DNA from: Micromussa lordhowensis
Lineage: Eukaryota > Cnidaria > Anthozoa > Scleractinia > Lobophylliidae
NCBI GenBank assembly: GCA_964020085.1
Contig: OZ026601.1
Location: 8,088,835-8,152,834, forward strand
DNA length: 64,000 bases
Reading direction: 5' to 3'
Below the pieces are notes generated by a model, which worked only from the letters and a program-made list of their open reading frames with translations, had not been told where the DNA came from and ran no database searches. Positions 11,966-24,257 of the stretch are shown in pieces (within the stretch, counting starts at the first letter, position 1; every line of letters starts with the position of its first letter). Position numbers and translations under genes: made by a program.

Positions 11966-12048
11966 ACCACGAGACTGCGATTTTCACCGGTCAGCGCTCG
12001 TAAAAGCGTGAAGATTTTACGCATATTCATCCGTAAGCAGTAAGCAAG

Positions 12049-15000
12049 ATGCCGAGGAGAAAGGATTGGCCGAGCGACTTTAGTGATTGTGCTCCGATCA
12101 TTTCTCCTTCTAAACACGCCAGAAGAAATGCCGTGCAGGAAGAAAATTCAAGTTCCGATGAGGTTGAAGATAGTTTGGTAAGTTGTCGTTCTTTTGGAGT
12201 TTTTGTTATAGCATGCGCTAGAAGAAGGTGAAGAAGGTCTTGAACTGATCTTCAGTTAGTAAAGCAGTTGCAATTAAAATAATGTTCGCAGGCCACATTG
12301 TATATCACACGCTGAATACGGTATAACTCGCATAAGTCCTTCAGTAACTAATATATAGATTTAGGCCAGCCTAAAAGCGTAGCTCCTGGGCCGGGTTGTT
12401 CAGAGCCCGATCAAACTAGCCGAGGATAAAGTAGAATTTTGATTTGAGTTTTGTAACTTTGCGGTGAGATTTTCTGTATATTGTTTTTGTGTTTTGAATT
12501 TTAATGAAAGCAAAATACGCAAAACAAAAGCAGTGAAAAAACTTTCTACAAAAGAAAAGGTTATAATTCGGTTAAATTTTAATCCTGGGTTAGCGTTAAC
12601 CGGCTTCCTACCAACCCTACGCTGTTTACAGCAAGTTAATCCTGACATGAGCCCGCGATCTGATCGAAAAAAGCAGCACTTGGGCAGCGGTCAACTTTAA
12701 AAAAACACGTGACCTCGATGAGCCCTGAACTTGAGCCCGCGATATGGTCACGTGATACTGGTCAGCGGATTCCTTGTTTTGACAGGTGTCAATTGACTGC
12801 AACATGGATGTCCAAAGGACGCTTTAAACCAAGGGTTTACGTGTCGTTTTGGTTTACATGTCAATTGTGGCCGCCATGTTGCGCGACTCCACCACCGTCG
12901 TCGTCGTCGTCGTCGTCGTGCGTACGCGCCCACGAGCAATACCGCTAGCCATGATACACATGAGAAAATCAGTTCATGGGTTCCCTTCAGTTTCCTAATA
13001 TGGGTATGGGGCTCCGCTTGGCGGCCAGCTCCGCTAAAAATTCTTTGACTTCCATCCATCTTGACTTCCTCGGATCACCCATACCACGTTACTTTTTCGC
13101 AAGTGAATACCGGTCAACTCGCCTACGTGCAAACTCGCCTACGAACAAACTCGCCTACATCTTGTCAGCTCGCCTACGTAGGCGAGTTCACTCAAGTAAT
13201 ATATGCCTTTTATAACTTTATGTTATCATTATTTTGTGAACAATGTTCAGAATACTTTTTCGTTTGAACTGGCTCGGCTTTGGATGAAAGAACGAGGAAT
13301 AAGTTGTATGGGGGCGTGTTTAAAACACGAAATGGCGAAATGGCACTCCAGTTAGCCTAAATAGCGCTTCGGTTAGCCTAAATAGCGCTTCGGTTAGCCT
13401 AAATGGCGCTTCGGTTAGCCTAAAAATCACTGACTGGAAGGTGGTTAGCTCTCAATAATTGTATGGGTTAACCGTATCCCACATTGTTAAGTGCCATTTC
13501 GCCATTTCGCCATTTCGTGTTTTAAACACGCCCGTTGTATGGCGTTATATAATTAAATGTTGAGTTCATATACTTAACCGCTCGTGTGGCTAGGAAGTGG
13601 ATAAAAGAACGAGGAATAACACATTTTACACAACTGTGGGGAACAACGAAGTCGTCTATACTGGTGTTCAAATTCGCCTACGGAGGCGAGTTCACCAGTA
13701 GACGTAAGCGAGTTGGCGTAGGCAAGTTGGCGTAGGCGAGTTTGCAAGTAGGCGAGTTGACCGGGTACCTTTCGGAAGTACTAGTCCCTACGTTTTCAAA
13801 TATCCCATCACATCAGTTAACCACCAGGAACTTGAAGATTCCCTTGCCTTTGTGTTGCTTTACTGTTTTGTGAAGCCCTGTTAGGGTGGATACCCATGCC
13901 TTCCGTCTATATTTCAAAAATAAAGTGTCACAATTTTAGAACCTTTTTATGTCTTTAGTCGGAATTTCATGAAGTGACATTATAAAGGTTGCTCCTGTGA
14001 TCCGTGATGCATGGTCCATGTTGCATACATATTACACGCATAATCTGAATCTCAGCAGTGACAGAATTCGCAATTGATGTAGGCAGCGGCTAAACTTCAG
14101 AATACTTGTCCACTTATTAGCATGTTATGGAATAAGAATAGCGACTAGTCTTATATTCCTCGTTCTTTAAAGCACACCGACACATGTAAATTTAGTGGAT
14201 GGGTATTCTGAAGTTGCAGGTAGCTCCAGGTAATTCTTGATCAGAGAAGTCCATCGTTCGTTGCTTGTTTATGATTTTCATGTTGGCGTTTCCTGTCGCA
14301 ATTCAACCTTAATGAGGCCTCCTTTGTGTAGTAATATATCAGAAATTTGCTAGCTATTGCATCATTTGTAATGCAACAGATTTTTTTTTAAGGTCGTGGA
14401 TATTCTGTCTGGAGACATTGTTGCTCGATATTATCTGGAGCTTCAAATTGGTGAAAATTCAGTCATCGTTTTAAACAAAAATGGGACTGAATTTTTTATC
14501 AGGGATTTCAACTTGCAAAGAAAAATTCTTTGGGTAAGTAATTCACACACGCTGTACAGTGTACTAAGGTTGAATGATTATTGGAAGCATTATATAAAAA
14601 ATCTTATATATAGATAATCTACAGTGGCCCACTTCTAATACCTCCTCACTCCCAATCCTAAAACCTTATGGTGAAATTTTGAAAAGTCTAGTCCTGCTAG
14701 CTTTGTTGTTGCATGAATTCTGTTCTGGAATGGTCCTGTACATATTTTTAGTACAATGTAGCATAATTGGACCATTACTGTTATTATTGCTGCAGAGAGT
14801 GAAATGAGTGAGTAGCAGCATAATCGGGGTTTAAGATTATTTAGAAGGAAGTACAAATTCTTGAATTCATCACTTTTTACCAGAATGCATCGCATTAAAC
14901 CAGAGTTCACAACTTTTTGTCACAGTGAATTGAGCCACGAACAACACGGATATCACACCATCTTTTTGCGTGGGTTCCAGTGTGAATGTTTAATTGTTAC

Positions 15001-18000
15001 ATGTATGTTTAACTCTGATTTACCTGTAAAATGATGCAAAGGGGATCATGCTTGACCTTCACAGCTCTTTCTTGCTTTTGTTAATGCACTATGTGAAAGT
15101 TGGTAAATTTGAATGATTAATAATTATTGTACCATCATAATTTTGAACTTTGGTCAAAGAAGAAACTTCAAAAGTTGTTAAAATGAAGTTGCACAATTTG
15201 CTTCAAGTTCTTTGACAATGTCAAATTTACTTTTGTTATACAGGAGACACGCTATGCCTCTCTCCAGAGAAAAGGATGTTCCTTTATTAGTGACGAGGAT
15301 GATAACAGTGATGAATTGCAGGGGATGGAATGGGTTTATATGTGCTCCTGTGACAAGCAGCGAAGTGCCGTGGTCACTGCTTTAGGGCCCTTTGTGAACA
15401 TGAACCACGAAGGTACATTAAAGTGCCTATGAAGTAAAAAGATATTCCTGCTTATTTGAAAGGCTTTTCAAAGCAAAGAAAAATGGCGTTTTCCTTTTTA
15501 GAATATATTTTTTCGTTTTAGAGATATTCATGATAATACAATTCACCATTTCTTTTTTCCAATTCAGAAATATTTACTATCAGAAATGTAGCCCAGTTAC
15601 AATCGACGTGTTATTATTTGCCTGCCAAGGACGTATATATATGTTCCCAAAACAAGCGCTTCACTTATGCTTGGTTGTGTGCGTAAAGTCACGAAACTTT
15701 ATCTGGTGGCCGGGGAGGGTCTTGCACTGAAGTAAAAATCCAAGATCGTCGCCAGTTTCCTTGGTGTCAAGTCCCTGGTAGGCAAGGGGTCAATAATTAT
15801 CGATACCATAAAAATGTAATTCCATCTCACAGGTTTTGTTGAATTTCTTCATGTTTCTTTGATTTAATGTGGTTGGTGTGGAGAGGAGAGGAAAGACAGT
15901 ACATTTGAGTGGAAAAAGTTTCAATTTGTAATAAAATTAACTTGATTATTAATGTCTTCAATTTCCACTTTAGAATGGTTACAACTGATCCCTGAATGTG
16001 TACATGTGAGAGTGCTCAAGACAGCCATAAGCAACTTTGATGCTACATACTCACTGACACCAGGTCACAGTGAACAGTCAGAAGAAGCTGGTGCGCATTC
16101 TATTTTTGTTATTTATTTCTGGAACATGTTGTATAAAAAGCAGCTCCGTGAGGCCAATCTGCCAAACATTTCTTTGCTAATGGCAGTTCATCAAATTGTT
16201 ATTATTTAACATAATGAGATTTCTTCCAACCTGCAAATGATTTAATCACATGTAAGTCAACTGCATTTTTATCAAAACATTCCCCGCGAGACTACGCCCT
16301 ATAATGGCCTATATGGGGAGGCTCCTCCCGAAAGGGGTATGTTTTTCAGGCTTCAGGTATATAAAAGGGTAGGGATTTCACAAGTTGAGGTATATAAAAG
16401 GGTAGGGAAATCGGTCCTTTAGGTATTTAAAAGGGCCTTTAACTACATGGGAATGAGAACAAGACTTGGTTGGACCTCAGGGCAGAGCCTCCCCGGGGGA
16501 TCCATTCATCTGTATTTATCTGGCCCCAGTTGTTCAAAGGCTGGATAACGCTATCCACCGGAGAAATCGTTATCCAGTGGATAAGTGTTGACAAAACAAA
16601 CCACACTATCCGCTGGATAGTGATTTATCCTGTGGATAGCGGTATCCAGCCTTTGAACAACTGGGGCCTGTATTATTTATCTTGGAGTCAGTTTATGTAG
16701 GTTATGGCTCCTTTGGCAGAAATATTATAGACCAATGAACTGCTTTTTTCATTTTTACACTTCTAAGTGAAAGAATTGTTTTTTTGCAAGTAACATCACA
16801 TGATTAAATATGGGCTAGTTATGTATGAAGCAATATAATGGCAATATTATTAATGGCTGTATAAATTTGTTCACGTATTGAAAATTATACAAATGTACAT
16901 ATGTATGTGTGGACTGAAGTTTTTTAAAAATTAGTGCAGTGAGCAATAGCCAACATGTTTTTTGTATTATTATTATTGCATCCTGTTCCAGAAAGCAGCG
17001 AAGAATATGAGCTCCTACCTTTTCTTGATGTGAGCCAAAATGTAATTTGTGCCAAACCACCCTCAAGTTCTTGGGGAATTGTCACAAAGAGTTCCCAGGG
17101 CATGAAGTGCATTACATGTAGTAATGCCAATAATAACTGTGTCCACATTAAATTTGTCCTGGATTCACTGGAAAGTGACTCATGTCCAGACTTTGTCTCA
17201 GAATTCTGTGAAAAATGTCAAGGTATGTATTGCATCTCTAAAAGTACTGTAAAGGTGAAGATTTTCCTATGAAAAAAAATTTCTTGTGTATTTCAATAAT
17301 AATATTCATTCTGATGGCATACAAATTTAACTTTCTAGAAATCCAGAAAGTGTAATTGAACTATATAGTTAATTGTTTTAAATCCAACTTCAATTTTAAC
17401 TTTTTTTATTATGTGATTAAATGAATGAACAAATATCATTAATAATACTCTCCACAAAGAACATACAGTAGATTGTCCAAGTTACATATGTAACTTGGAT
17501 TGAGGTGCAAGTGAAACAGATTTATCGGAACATGAAGGCGGTACTATGATCAAAAAGTTCACTTCTCTTTTTCCTTCAGATTTTAAAAGGGTGTTTGTTT
17601 GACATCTCACTGGCAAAATCTCAAGCTTTGAATTTTATCAAACGCTGTTTTCCTTGAGTGCAAGTGACAACTCCTGTAGCTATGAGACCACACTTCAGAT
17701 GACAAAATATCCAAATTATATGCATTTTGAAGTATAGAAATTGAGACTTCTATACTCTTTAATTTTGCTCCTTGTAAATTTTTAATTTCTTAGATGTTCC
17801 AGATCACCGCAGAACAGAACGGCAAAGTAAATGTCTTTCTTATAAGGAAATTCCATTTGATGGACCTTGCACATTGAGCATATTTCATTGTGGTGACTTG
17901 GACCAGACAGATTTTTTTGCCAGGGATGAAATTGATAATTGCCCCTTCTGTGATGCAGAGTTCATGTTAGACAACCAAACAGCCAAAGAGGTCCTAATAT

Positions 18001-21000
18001 ATACTCAATACCAACAAGCAACAGTGCATGGTGAGACTTGCTTTATTTCCCTCATAGTTGGCACGTCAGTTATGTTATGGACAGGTCAATGGATAAGTGA
18101 GTGAGTGAGAGATGTATGTATGTCACACCAATCAGATTGGATCTACTATAAACAGCCAATAAAATTCTCGTTTTGTTTCCAGATACATGTAACTTGATGT
18201 TTTTATTTGGTAGTTTCAAATGGTAACTTAACACTTCTTTATCATCTATCATTATTCATTACATTCTTGTTTCTTCCGTTTCAGATGTCGAGCCAAAAAC
18301 TCACACAAATTCACCTAAACCCTGGGCCAGCAGAAAATTTGTCTAAGGTATGTTCTGTCCTGTTTTATTCCGGCGTAGCCACTCGAACGAATCTGGTTGA
18401 CTAGTGTAATCGCACACAAATGACCATGAAAAACCTGATTGGTCGAGAGCATTCAATCAATAGACCATTTCACAGTTGTCAGCTTAGTGACCTGGCCTGT
18501 GAATGACAGTGAGGCTGGGTTGACCTTGTTTTGATACAGACCTCACTGCTTTTATTGTGCAAATCAAGTTGTTCTTATGCTAACTAGTTGACATTTACAT
18601 GAGAAAAGCTGAGAGGTCTGTATCGAAGCAAGGTCACCTCCAGCCTCACTTGCATTCATGGCCAGGTAACTAAGCACACAACTGTAAAATGGTCTATTCT
18701 CAAAAGCTTGTGAACTTGACATAATAATGCAATATCTGCTGCAGATATTGCTTTTAACATGTCAAGTTCAACGTCTGCCTGGTTACCAAGTCCCTTGGGG
18801 TGTTCTCCTCAGAAACAAATTGGCTGAACGCCTAATGAATGCCTTTTGTTTAAAAAATGCATAATAAAACGATTGTTGAATTCGGTTTTTGCATGATATC
18901 ATGAATTATCAAAACCTCGTGTCTGTATTATCTGCCTCAGCCTTCGGCTTCGGCAGATAACACAGACCTCGGTTTTGATAACTCATGATATCATGCTCAT
19001 CCTCATCCAATAATTGTTTAATATCACCGTGTATCTGTTAGGCTAAATTGCAGAATACCCCTCCACTTATTTGCATGCATCTCATTGAATAAGAATAGCA
19101 ACTATTGTTACATGTATATACCTCGTTCTTCAAAGGACACCGACACATGTTATGGTTGGGCCGGGGTATTCTGCAATCGCTCCCCAAACCATCGAATAAG
19201 ATGTATTTCTTAATTTTTTTCAGGGTCAGGACGAATTTCTCACAAGTGTAAGAAATCTCCGTCAGCAATCAGAATCAGCGTGCCAAGTGGTCCAGATAGC
19301 AGCGTTCAGGACGCATGGCATGCTGGCCAACAACCGCCTATTAAGGATCAAACGAATCAATAATTGGGGAGATTTTGACGTTTTTTTTAGGGAATTAAAG
19401 GAAATGAGGGTAGGGTTTCATTTTTTTCTTTAATTTTTGGTTCATAGTAAACGTGCCCTGGAGGTACCACTAGTGCGTTTGTCTAATTTCTCTTAGTTAC
19501 CACGGAAACTAACTACAATATCATAGATATTGGCTTCTGCGATATCGCAAATTCTTCATTTTTAAAAACTCGCTTTCATTGGCTAAATCTGATGTGATGA
19601 AAAAACTGAAAAGTGATTAGCGTAAGCTCCGATGAACAAGTAACAATTGATAACACATAGTATTTACTTTATAAATACTGTTACTACTCAGATACAGAAG
19701 AAAAGATGGGAAGATCACATTTTTTATTTAATCTTTTTATTTTTATTTCAGATATTAAAGTGACGAGGGGTAAAAGTGATCAAGCTGTGAAGACCATTAT
19801 AAATAAAAAACCTGTGATCATATGTATTGAGTACTTTATCATTATTCTCAATTTTCAAGTGAAGTTTTGTATAAGAAGGAAAAATGTCGAGAAAATTACA
19901 AAACTTAACATGGAAAAATTATTATCGAATTATCATCGAGCCTTCGATCCCATTGCCACTTATACCATCAAAATTACGACGCCAATATCTTGTTATTTCA
20001 ACAAGCCTGCCATTCACTTCGATAGATGACACCCCTCTCTGGCGCATAGGTTTAAATTACGTCATAATACGGCATTTTCTACTGGTTGCTAAAGATTTGA
20101 CGAGCACTTGAAATCCAGTCTTTCTAATTCTTTAATATTTTCAAAAGGCTGAAGTGACTTCTCTTGCATTGTATGAAATGAAATGGGAACCATTCTCTTA
20201 CAATTTCCAAAGCAATCATCACAGTTCCTGGCAGCAGATTCACGGATATTAAAATCAGACACATTTCCTAGATTTATACGTTAGCAAGCAACACTTTCAC
20301 CGTGAGTCTGGAAAGGCTGGTCAGAGAAGCAAATGCAAACAATGTCATTTCCACACCAATTTACTTTTTCTTTAAAAGTGTCTAAAAGTGGTCGACCTTC
20401 CATTTACCAATCACATTGGAATTGAGTAAGAACTTCTTTCAGTGCGTCCATTCCCGCAGATAACTAACTTTTGCCTTGCAATAGTCTTTCTAACTGCGAC
20501 TGCGAAATAATTCATCACGGTCAAATTCAACTCAAAAACCTTCGACGCATGGAGCAGTTTGCGAAATTAAACTTTAATATTTTTTGAAAAAATATACATA
20601 TTAGACGTCAACGACAAAGCTACGTTACTTTCAAAGTCGAAAAAAATTCGACGCCAGTGTAAGCTATTGATACGTGGTGAGAAAATGCTAAAAAGAGCCT
20701 GTGTTCTACCGTGACCACAACAACCACAGTGTAGAAACAAAACTCCACCGTTTTCGTACCATTACACGGTAAACTCCCCTTTAGGACGCTCATGAGCTTT
20801 TCGAATGTCATTCCAATTAATTTCCCAGAGAATTAAACGCGTTGCTTCAAAGCATCTTACTTTATTACGAAAGTTACGATAGTTCAAATCAAAATTGATA
20901 CCCTTGTTACCAACACGTTAACGGTAGACCCGTTCTTAATTGGCAGGGACAAATGTAATACTCTCACTCAACTGCCAATTCAGTTTTCAGGCCTTTCGGA

Positions 21001-23888
21001 AGAGCCCTTTCCGAAACACGGCTAAGCATTTGGCAATAGCCGACGTCGGCAAGTCTAATCAGAGACACTGCCTCGAGGGACATCAAATTGGGTACTATTA
21101 CTTTGACCGGGAAACGGCCAAGGAACTATTTGCATGTCAAAAGCGACCCATTCTTTGAGTGAACGGCACAGTTTAGCAAAATTTTAGTGAAAAATATCAG
21201 ACGTCAACGGCAAACTCACGTTTCTTTGCAAAGTTGAAAAAAAGTCAACGCTAGTGGAAAATTTTGATTCGTGGTGGACATTTAAGTTTAAGTAAGCGAA
21301 GAAACTTTTAGGTGGTGAGCATGTGGTAAAAAGGGGTTCTTTTTCACCATGACAACAACCGTCGTCAAAATGTGAAGACATATCATGACATTTTATTCAA
21401 AACTGTTTGAGCCATTCATACGCATACGAGAGGCTAACTAAAATTCGTATTAAAATTATCTAAAGAAAAGAACTTAGAGTGGTTTTCAAATGGGTGTCGT
21501 AAAACAACCAAAACCAAACCAATCACTTACCAATTAGACTACTTAGCTCGGAAATTCAAACCGTGGTGACCGAAATGAGAACCAAAGTAATAGCCCATTT
21601 TCGATATATTAAAATTCAGCGTAAAACAATAGACCTCAGCACTAGGCTCGTGGGAATAAACCCCACAAATTCTGTAGTTATTCCCACAAGCCTCGTGCTG
21701 AGGTCTATTGTTTTAAGCTGAATTTTAATATATCGAAATTGGGCTATTGTCTAATTACTTTCGACACTCAAATGAAAGCTGCTATAACCACAGGAGGAAT
21801 ACATCAAAACTGCCTAATTTACGAAAACACTGAAGTTTGAGTATTATTTAAGGTTGAGAAAGTGAAATATTAAAACTTTTCGCATCATTCCTACCATGGT
21901 GAAAGGCAACAGCTTTTTTGTTTGTAGAACCACTGCATGGAGGAAATGCATTTGTCGTGTTAAAGATACAAAAACAAGCGAAGGTGTTGAGAATTTATTC
22001 ACTTTAACATCAGGAATAAAAAAAAATGGACTCAAGTGATATTTGAGTGAACAGTCTTAAATGGTATAAATGAATGCATTTTGGGTCCCATATCCTCATT
22101 TGTACCATGGTATGCTACCCTAAATTGAGCCGTTTTATAAGTGCGTCTCGTCAAAGTCTTTATAGTTGTGGCTTTGTGTGAAGTCGGGTTGTAGGACGAT
22201 TCGTCAAGTAATCTGTCGGTATTCGTCGGTTAACTGTACACTGTCGTTCGCAGTTCGTTGTTGTCGCGGCTTACCAAACAGTCTAGAAAAGGAAGTTTTC
22301 CATTTTCTTCGATTTCTTTGGTAAACTGGATGTCGGCGTTCTGTTCGTTAAGGTGGTCGTGAAAAGCGTCAATTTCGTCTTTGTGAATGGCGGTAAAAGT
22401 GTCGTCAACGTATCGTAATCAAAGCGGTATCGTTTGACGGCAAGTTGCAAGGGCGCGTTCCTCTACGTGTTGCATCGCAATTTCGGCGACAGCAACAGAA
22501 ACAGACGACCCCATGGCTGTTCCATGCAACTGCTTGTAGTGTTTGCCGTTGTACTGAAAGTAAGTCGATGTAAGGCAAAGGTTCAGTAAGTCCATGATGC
22601 CTTCTGTCGGTAGCGGTAGTTCAACGGTAGATTGGATAGCGGTCTCGGTACACTGTAAAGCCAATTGAAGTGGAATACTGGTGAGCAGTGATTTCACATC
22701 AAAAGACACAAGTTTGTAATCGTCAGGTATCTATACTGTCTTAATAGCGTCAATAAAGTTCTCTGTAGATTGTAGTTTGCGTCTTGATTTGTCAGTAAGG
22801 GGTTGCAGTATGGTCGCCAAGTACTTGGACAGTTGATACGTAGGGGACCCACAGAATGAGACAATAGGTCGCATCGGTATACCAGGTTTGTGCAGTTTCG
22901 GTAGACCGTAAAGTTTCGGTGGTTGTGGCACCGAGCATCTCAGTCGGTAGTAGTGTTGAGTGTCAATAGCGTCAGTCTTCTTATAAACGTAAGTATACCC
23001 CTGGGTCCAAACCATTTACTATGAAAACTCTATCAGTTCCGAAGATCTTCTAAGATCTATATTTTATAATTCTTGATGAAGGCGGGATAGATTGGTTTTA
23101 TCTGTCAAACACGACTGGCGGGAAGTCGTTTACCATTACAAACTGCCTAATTTGCATTTTGCAAAGATTATATTGATGCAGTTAGTGATTTCAGCCCGAG
23201 GTTATAAAAATCAGATGCTTATTAAAATCTGAAAAATCTATACAATATATGTATATAACTCAGTATAAAATCTACGGACAGACCTGAGGCAAATTGGGTC
23301 GATCGATTTGTTAAGGACCCAGCAAGTCCTGATAGCGATTAGTAAGAGGGTAAGTGTAAAAACGGTAATGTCTGCATACGAGACACATGATGACTCATCA
23401 GGGGCTTATCCCGGTTTATATATTGATACTACGTCAGCCAGTGGAAGTTTAAAATGTGTCATATTAAGTTCTCGCTTGTGTTCTGAATTCTCTAGTTATT
23501 GTGACGTGTTGCCACGTCAGGAGGTAACGTTAAAAGGTAGTCTGCCTACGACTCAAGTGACCCATCAGGCAAGAGCTTATCCCGGTCTCATGTAGGAGTA
23601 TTTCTACTCCCCCCTGGATGGGACGCTAGTCCATCGCAGGGTTACCCCCAGCATTAGCGATTAGTAAAAACAGTAACAAAATTCGGGAAAAGATAGGAGT
23701 TGCCTAAACTTAAAAACTTGCTTATTTGATTGAAATTTACATTGTTTTCGGTTTTGCTCCTTCAGTCAGCACGTTTTAAAAGTGACACTGAAATGGACAG
23801 AGTAAAGAAATGGCTGCAGAAAGATAATGACGTAATACAATCTTGTCCTTCTGTTACTGTGGTACACCTCTTTTACCCGAATATATAA
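12049..23888 (+). CDS. nine-exon protein with SWIM-like Cys/His motif; frame conflict at exon 7
   Basis: Predicted exons: 12049-12177, 14393-14533, 15244-15412, 15974-16090, 16992-17222, 17794-18030, 18285-18347, 19224-19409, 23766-23888. All have AG and GT borders. Exons 1-2 join in phase 0 and exons 3-6 in phase 1, and all stay open. Exon 1 (MPRRKDWPSDFSD...) is basic then acidic. Exon 3 has the motif CSCDKQRSAV. Exon 5 has CITCSNANNNCVHIKF, a CxxC-x6-CxH arrangement like SWIM fingers. Exon 6 has DNCPFCDAEF. In the phase-1 frame exon 7 stops at TAA 18344-18346. In phase 0, exons 7, 8 and 9 form one clean chain ending in LFYPNI-stop. Exon 6 delivers phase 1, so there is a frame break, an unseen microexon, or alternative ends. 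I suspect a transposase-derived or nucleic-acid-binding protein, but do not recognise the family. AATAAA follows near 23986. Confidence 0.55.
12389..12618. mobile_element. MITE family A copy, decayed right end
   Basis: Starts with GGGCCGGGTTGTTCAGAGC and contains AATCCTGGGTTAGCG near the right side. The right terminus (GGCTTCCTACCAACCC) is degenerate. It is the same family as 7952-8195 and 54075-54319 and lies in intron 1 of the Cys/His gene. Confidence 0.6.
12893..12919. repeat. (GTC)n microsatellite
   Basis: An uninterrupted run of about nine CGT/GTC triplets inside intron 1 of the Cys/His gene. The open frames through it are trivial. Confidence 0.85.
13090..13780. mobile_element. element with subterminal ACTCGCCTAC arrays
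   Basis: The left end (13110-13190) has four spaced copies of ACTCGCCTAC and a GCCTACGTAGGCGAGTTCAC palindrome. The right end (13670-13770) mirrors this with GTAGGCGAGTT repeats and GGCGAGTTGACCGGGTACC. Repeated binding-site-like motifs near inverted ends are typical of some DNA transposons. It is interrupted by the nested element at 13312-13533 and encodes no transposase. Confidence 0.65.
13312..13533. mobile_element. 222 bp nested MITE with 9 bp target duplication
   Basis: The ends are GGGCGTGTTTAAAACACGAA and its reverse complement. GTTGTATGG occurs immediately outside both ends (13303-13311 and 13534-13542), a 9 bp direct repeat typical of Mutator-like insertion. Inside are three tandem copies of a CGCTTCGGTTAGCCTAAAT unit. 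It sits within the 13090-13780 element, so it inserted later. Confidence 0.85.
14075..14235. mobile_element. MITE family B copy 1
   Basis: About 160 bp, with AAACTTCAGAATAC at the left and GTATTCTGAAGTTGCAGG at the right. It includes the internal pieces GAATAAGAATAGC and CCTCGTTCTTTAAAGCACACC, shared with the copy at 19035-19190. Confidence 0.65.
16522..16668. mobile_element. 147 bp palindromic MITE
   Basis: The ends are GGCCCCAGTTGTTCAAAGGC and its exact complement GCCTTTGAACAACTGGGGCC. Inside, GGATAACGCTATCC-type motifs are repeated in both orientations. It lies in intron 4 of the Cys/His gene. Confidence 0.85.
18459..18698. mobile_element. 240 bp palindromic MITE
   Basis: The ends are AATAGACCATTTCACAGTTG and its near-complement, closing with ACTGTAAAATGGTCTATT. 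The arms continue inwards through GACCTGGCC.../GGCCAGGTAAC and TACAGACCTC/GAGGTCTGTA. Non-coding, in intron 7 of the Cys/His gene. Confidence 0.85.
18868..19018. repeat. hairpin-forming repeat with ATGATATCATG core
   Basis: GCATGATATCATGAATTATC at 18893 pairs with the region ending ATGATATCATGC near 18995. The stem continues through AAAACCTCG/CCGAGG-like and TATCTGCC/GGCAGATA pairs around a short GCCTTCGGCTTC loop. It is probably another foldback MITE. Confidence 0.6.
19035..19190. mobile_element. MITE family B copy 2
   Basis: It has the same structure as 14075-14235: TTGCAGAATACCCC at the left, GGGGTATTCTGCAATCG at the right, and the shared internal GAATAAGAATAGC and CACCGACACATGTTA pieces. 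Confidence 0.65.
20600..21385. repeat. diverged direct duplication in intron 8
   Basis: A block starting AGACGTCAACGACAAAGC (about 20603-20735) recurs starting AGACGTCAACGGCAAACTC (about 21200-21375). Internal TTCGACGCCAGTG/GTCAACGCTAGTG and CATGACAACAACC-type matches are shared. Non-coding. Confidence 0.55.
21589..21748. mobile_element. 160 bp near-perfect palindromic MITE
   Basis: The ends are AATAGCCCATTTTCGATATA and its near-complement (TATATCGAAATTGGGCTATT). The arms pair almost continuously through ACAATAGACCTCAGCAC/GTGCTGAGGTCTATTGT to a short centre near 21670. Confidence 0.85.
22079..23030 (-). pseudogene. Penelope-like reverse transcriptase remnant
   Basis: Reading the minus strand, 23015-22731 encodes LYGLPKLHKPGIPMRPIVS, characteristic of Penelope-like elements. 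An in-frame TAG interrupts it near 22731, and the same frame resumes with SFDVKSLLTSIP (motif A) and QLHGTAMGSSVSVA (motif B) to 22419. The catalytic YVDD is encoded at 22412-22401, but in another frame after a small deletion, followed by GKLPFLDCLVSRDNNELRTT. No GIY-YIG domain follows; the copy ends in a repeat block shared with 11920-11952. It lies antisense in intron 8 of the Cys/His gene. It is clearly inactive: one premature stop and at least one frameshift. Confidence 0.9.
23555..23665 (-). mobile_element. 3' fragment of a tRNA-derived SINE
   Basis: TTATCCCGGTCTCATGTAGG followed by CCCTGGATGGGACGCTAGTC and GTTACCCCCAGCATT matches the downstream half of the SINEs at 41369-41660 and 49429-49750. 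The tRNA-like head is missing. A second weak partial match begins near 23395 (ATCAGGGGCTTATCCCGG). Confidence 0.65.
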
Positions 23889-24255
23889 CCACATGAAATG
23901 CTCAAACAACTACAATATGACTGCAATTGAAACATGACAACCGATTTAAAAAAACCGATTTCGAAATTTTCTAATATATGCAGTGAATAAATTTCAATTA
24001 GAAAGTTTCACAATCCAGTTTAATTTTGAGGAAATATACATATGGCAATATAGAAAGCTTTTACTTGTCTCTCCCAGCAGTTTTCAATGTAATCGCCACA
24101 TATTTCAGTTCAATCGTATTTTTTTATTGTTTTATTTTGCTTTGTTTCAATTATTTGAATTTTTTTAATTTTTTTTTTGTGATATGTGTATTTCTCTCTC
24201 CTTCATATACCCAACTTGTGGTCGTTCGTAGATATCGGGCAACGCCGAATTTGAA
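23889..24255. other. intergenic AT-rich stretch
   Basis: Downstream of the Cys/His gene. It contains an AATAAA near 23986 and T-rich runs around 24120-24180. No gene or element was recognised. Confidence 0.5.
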
Positions 24256-24257
24256 TT

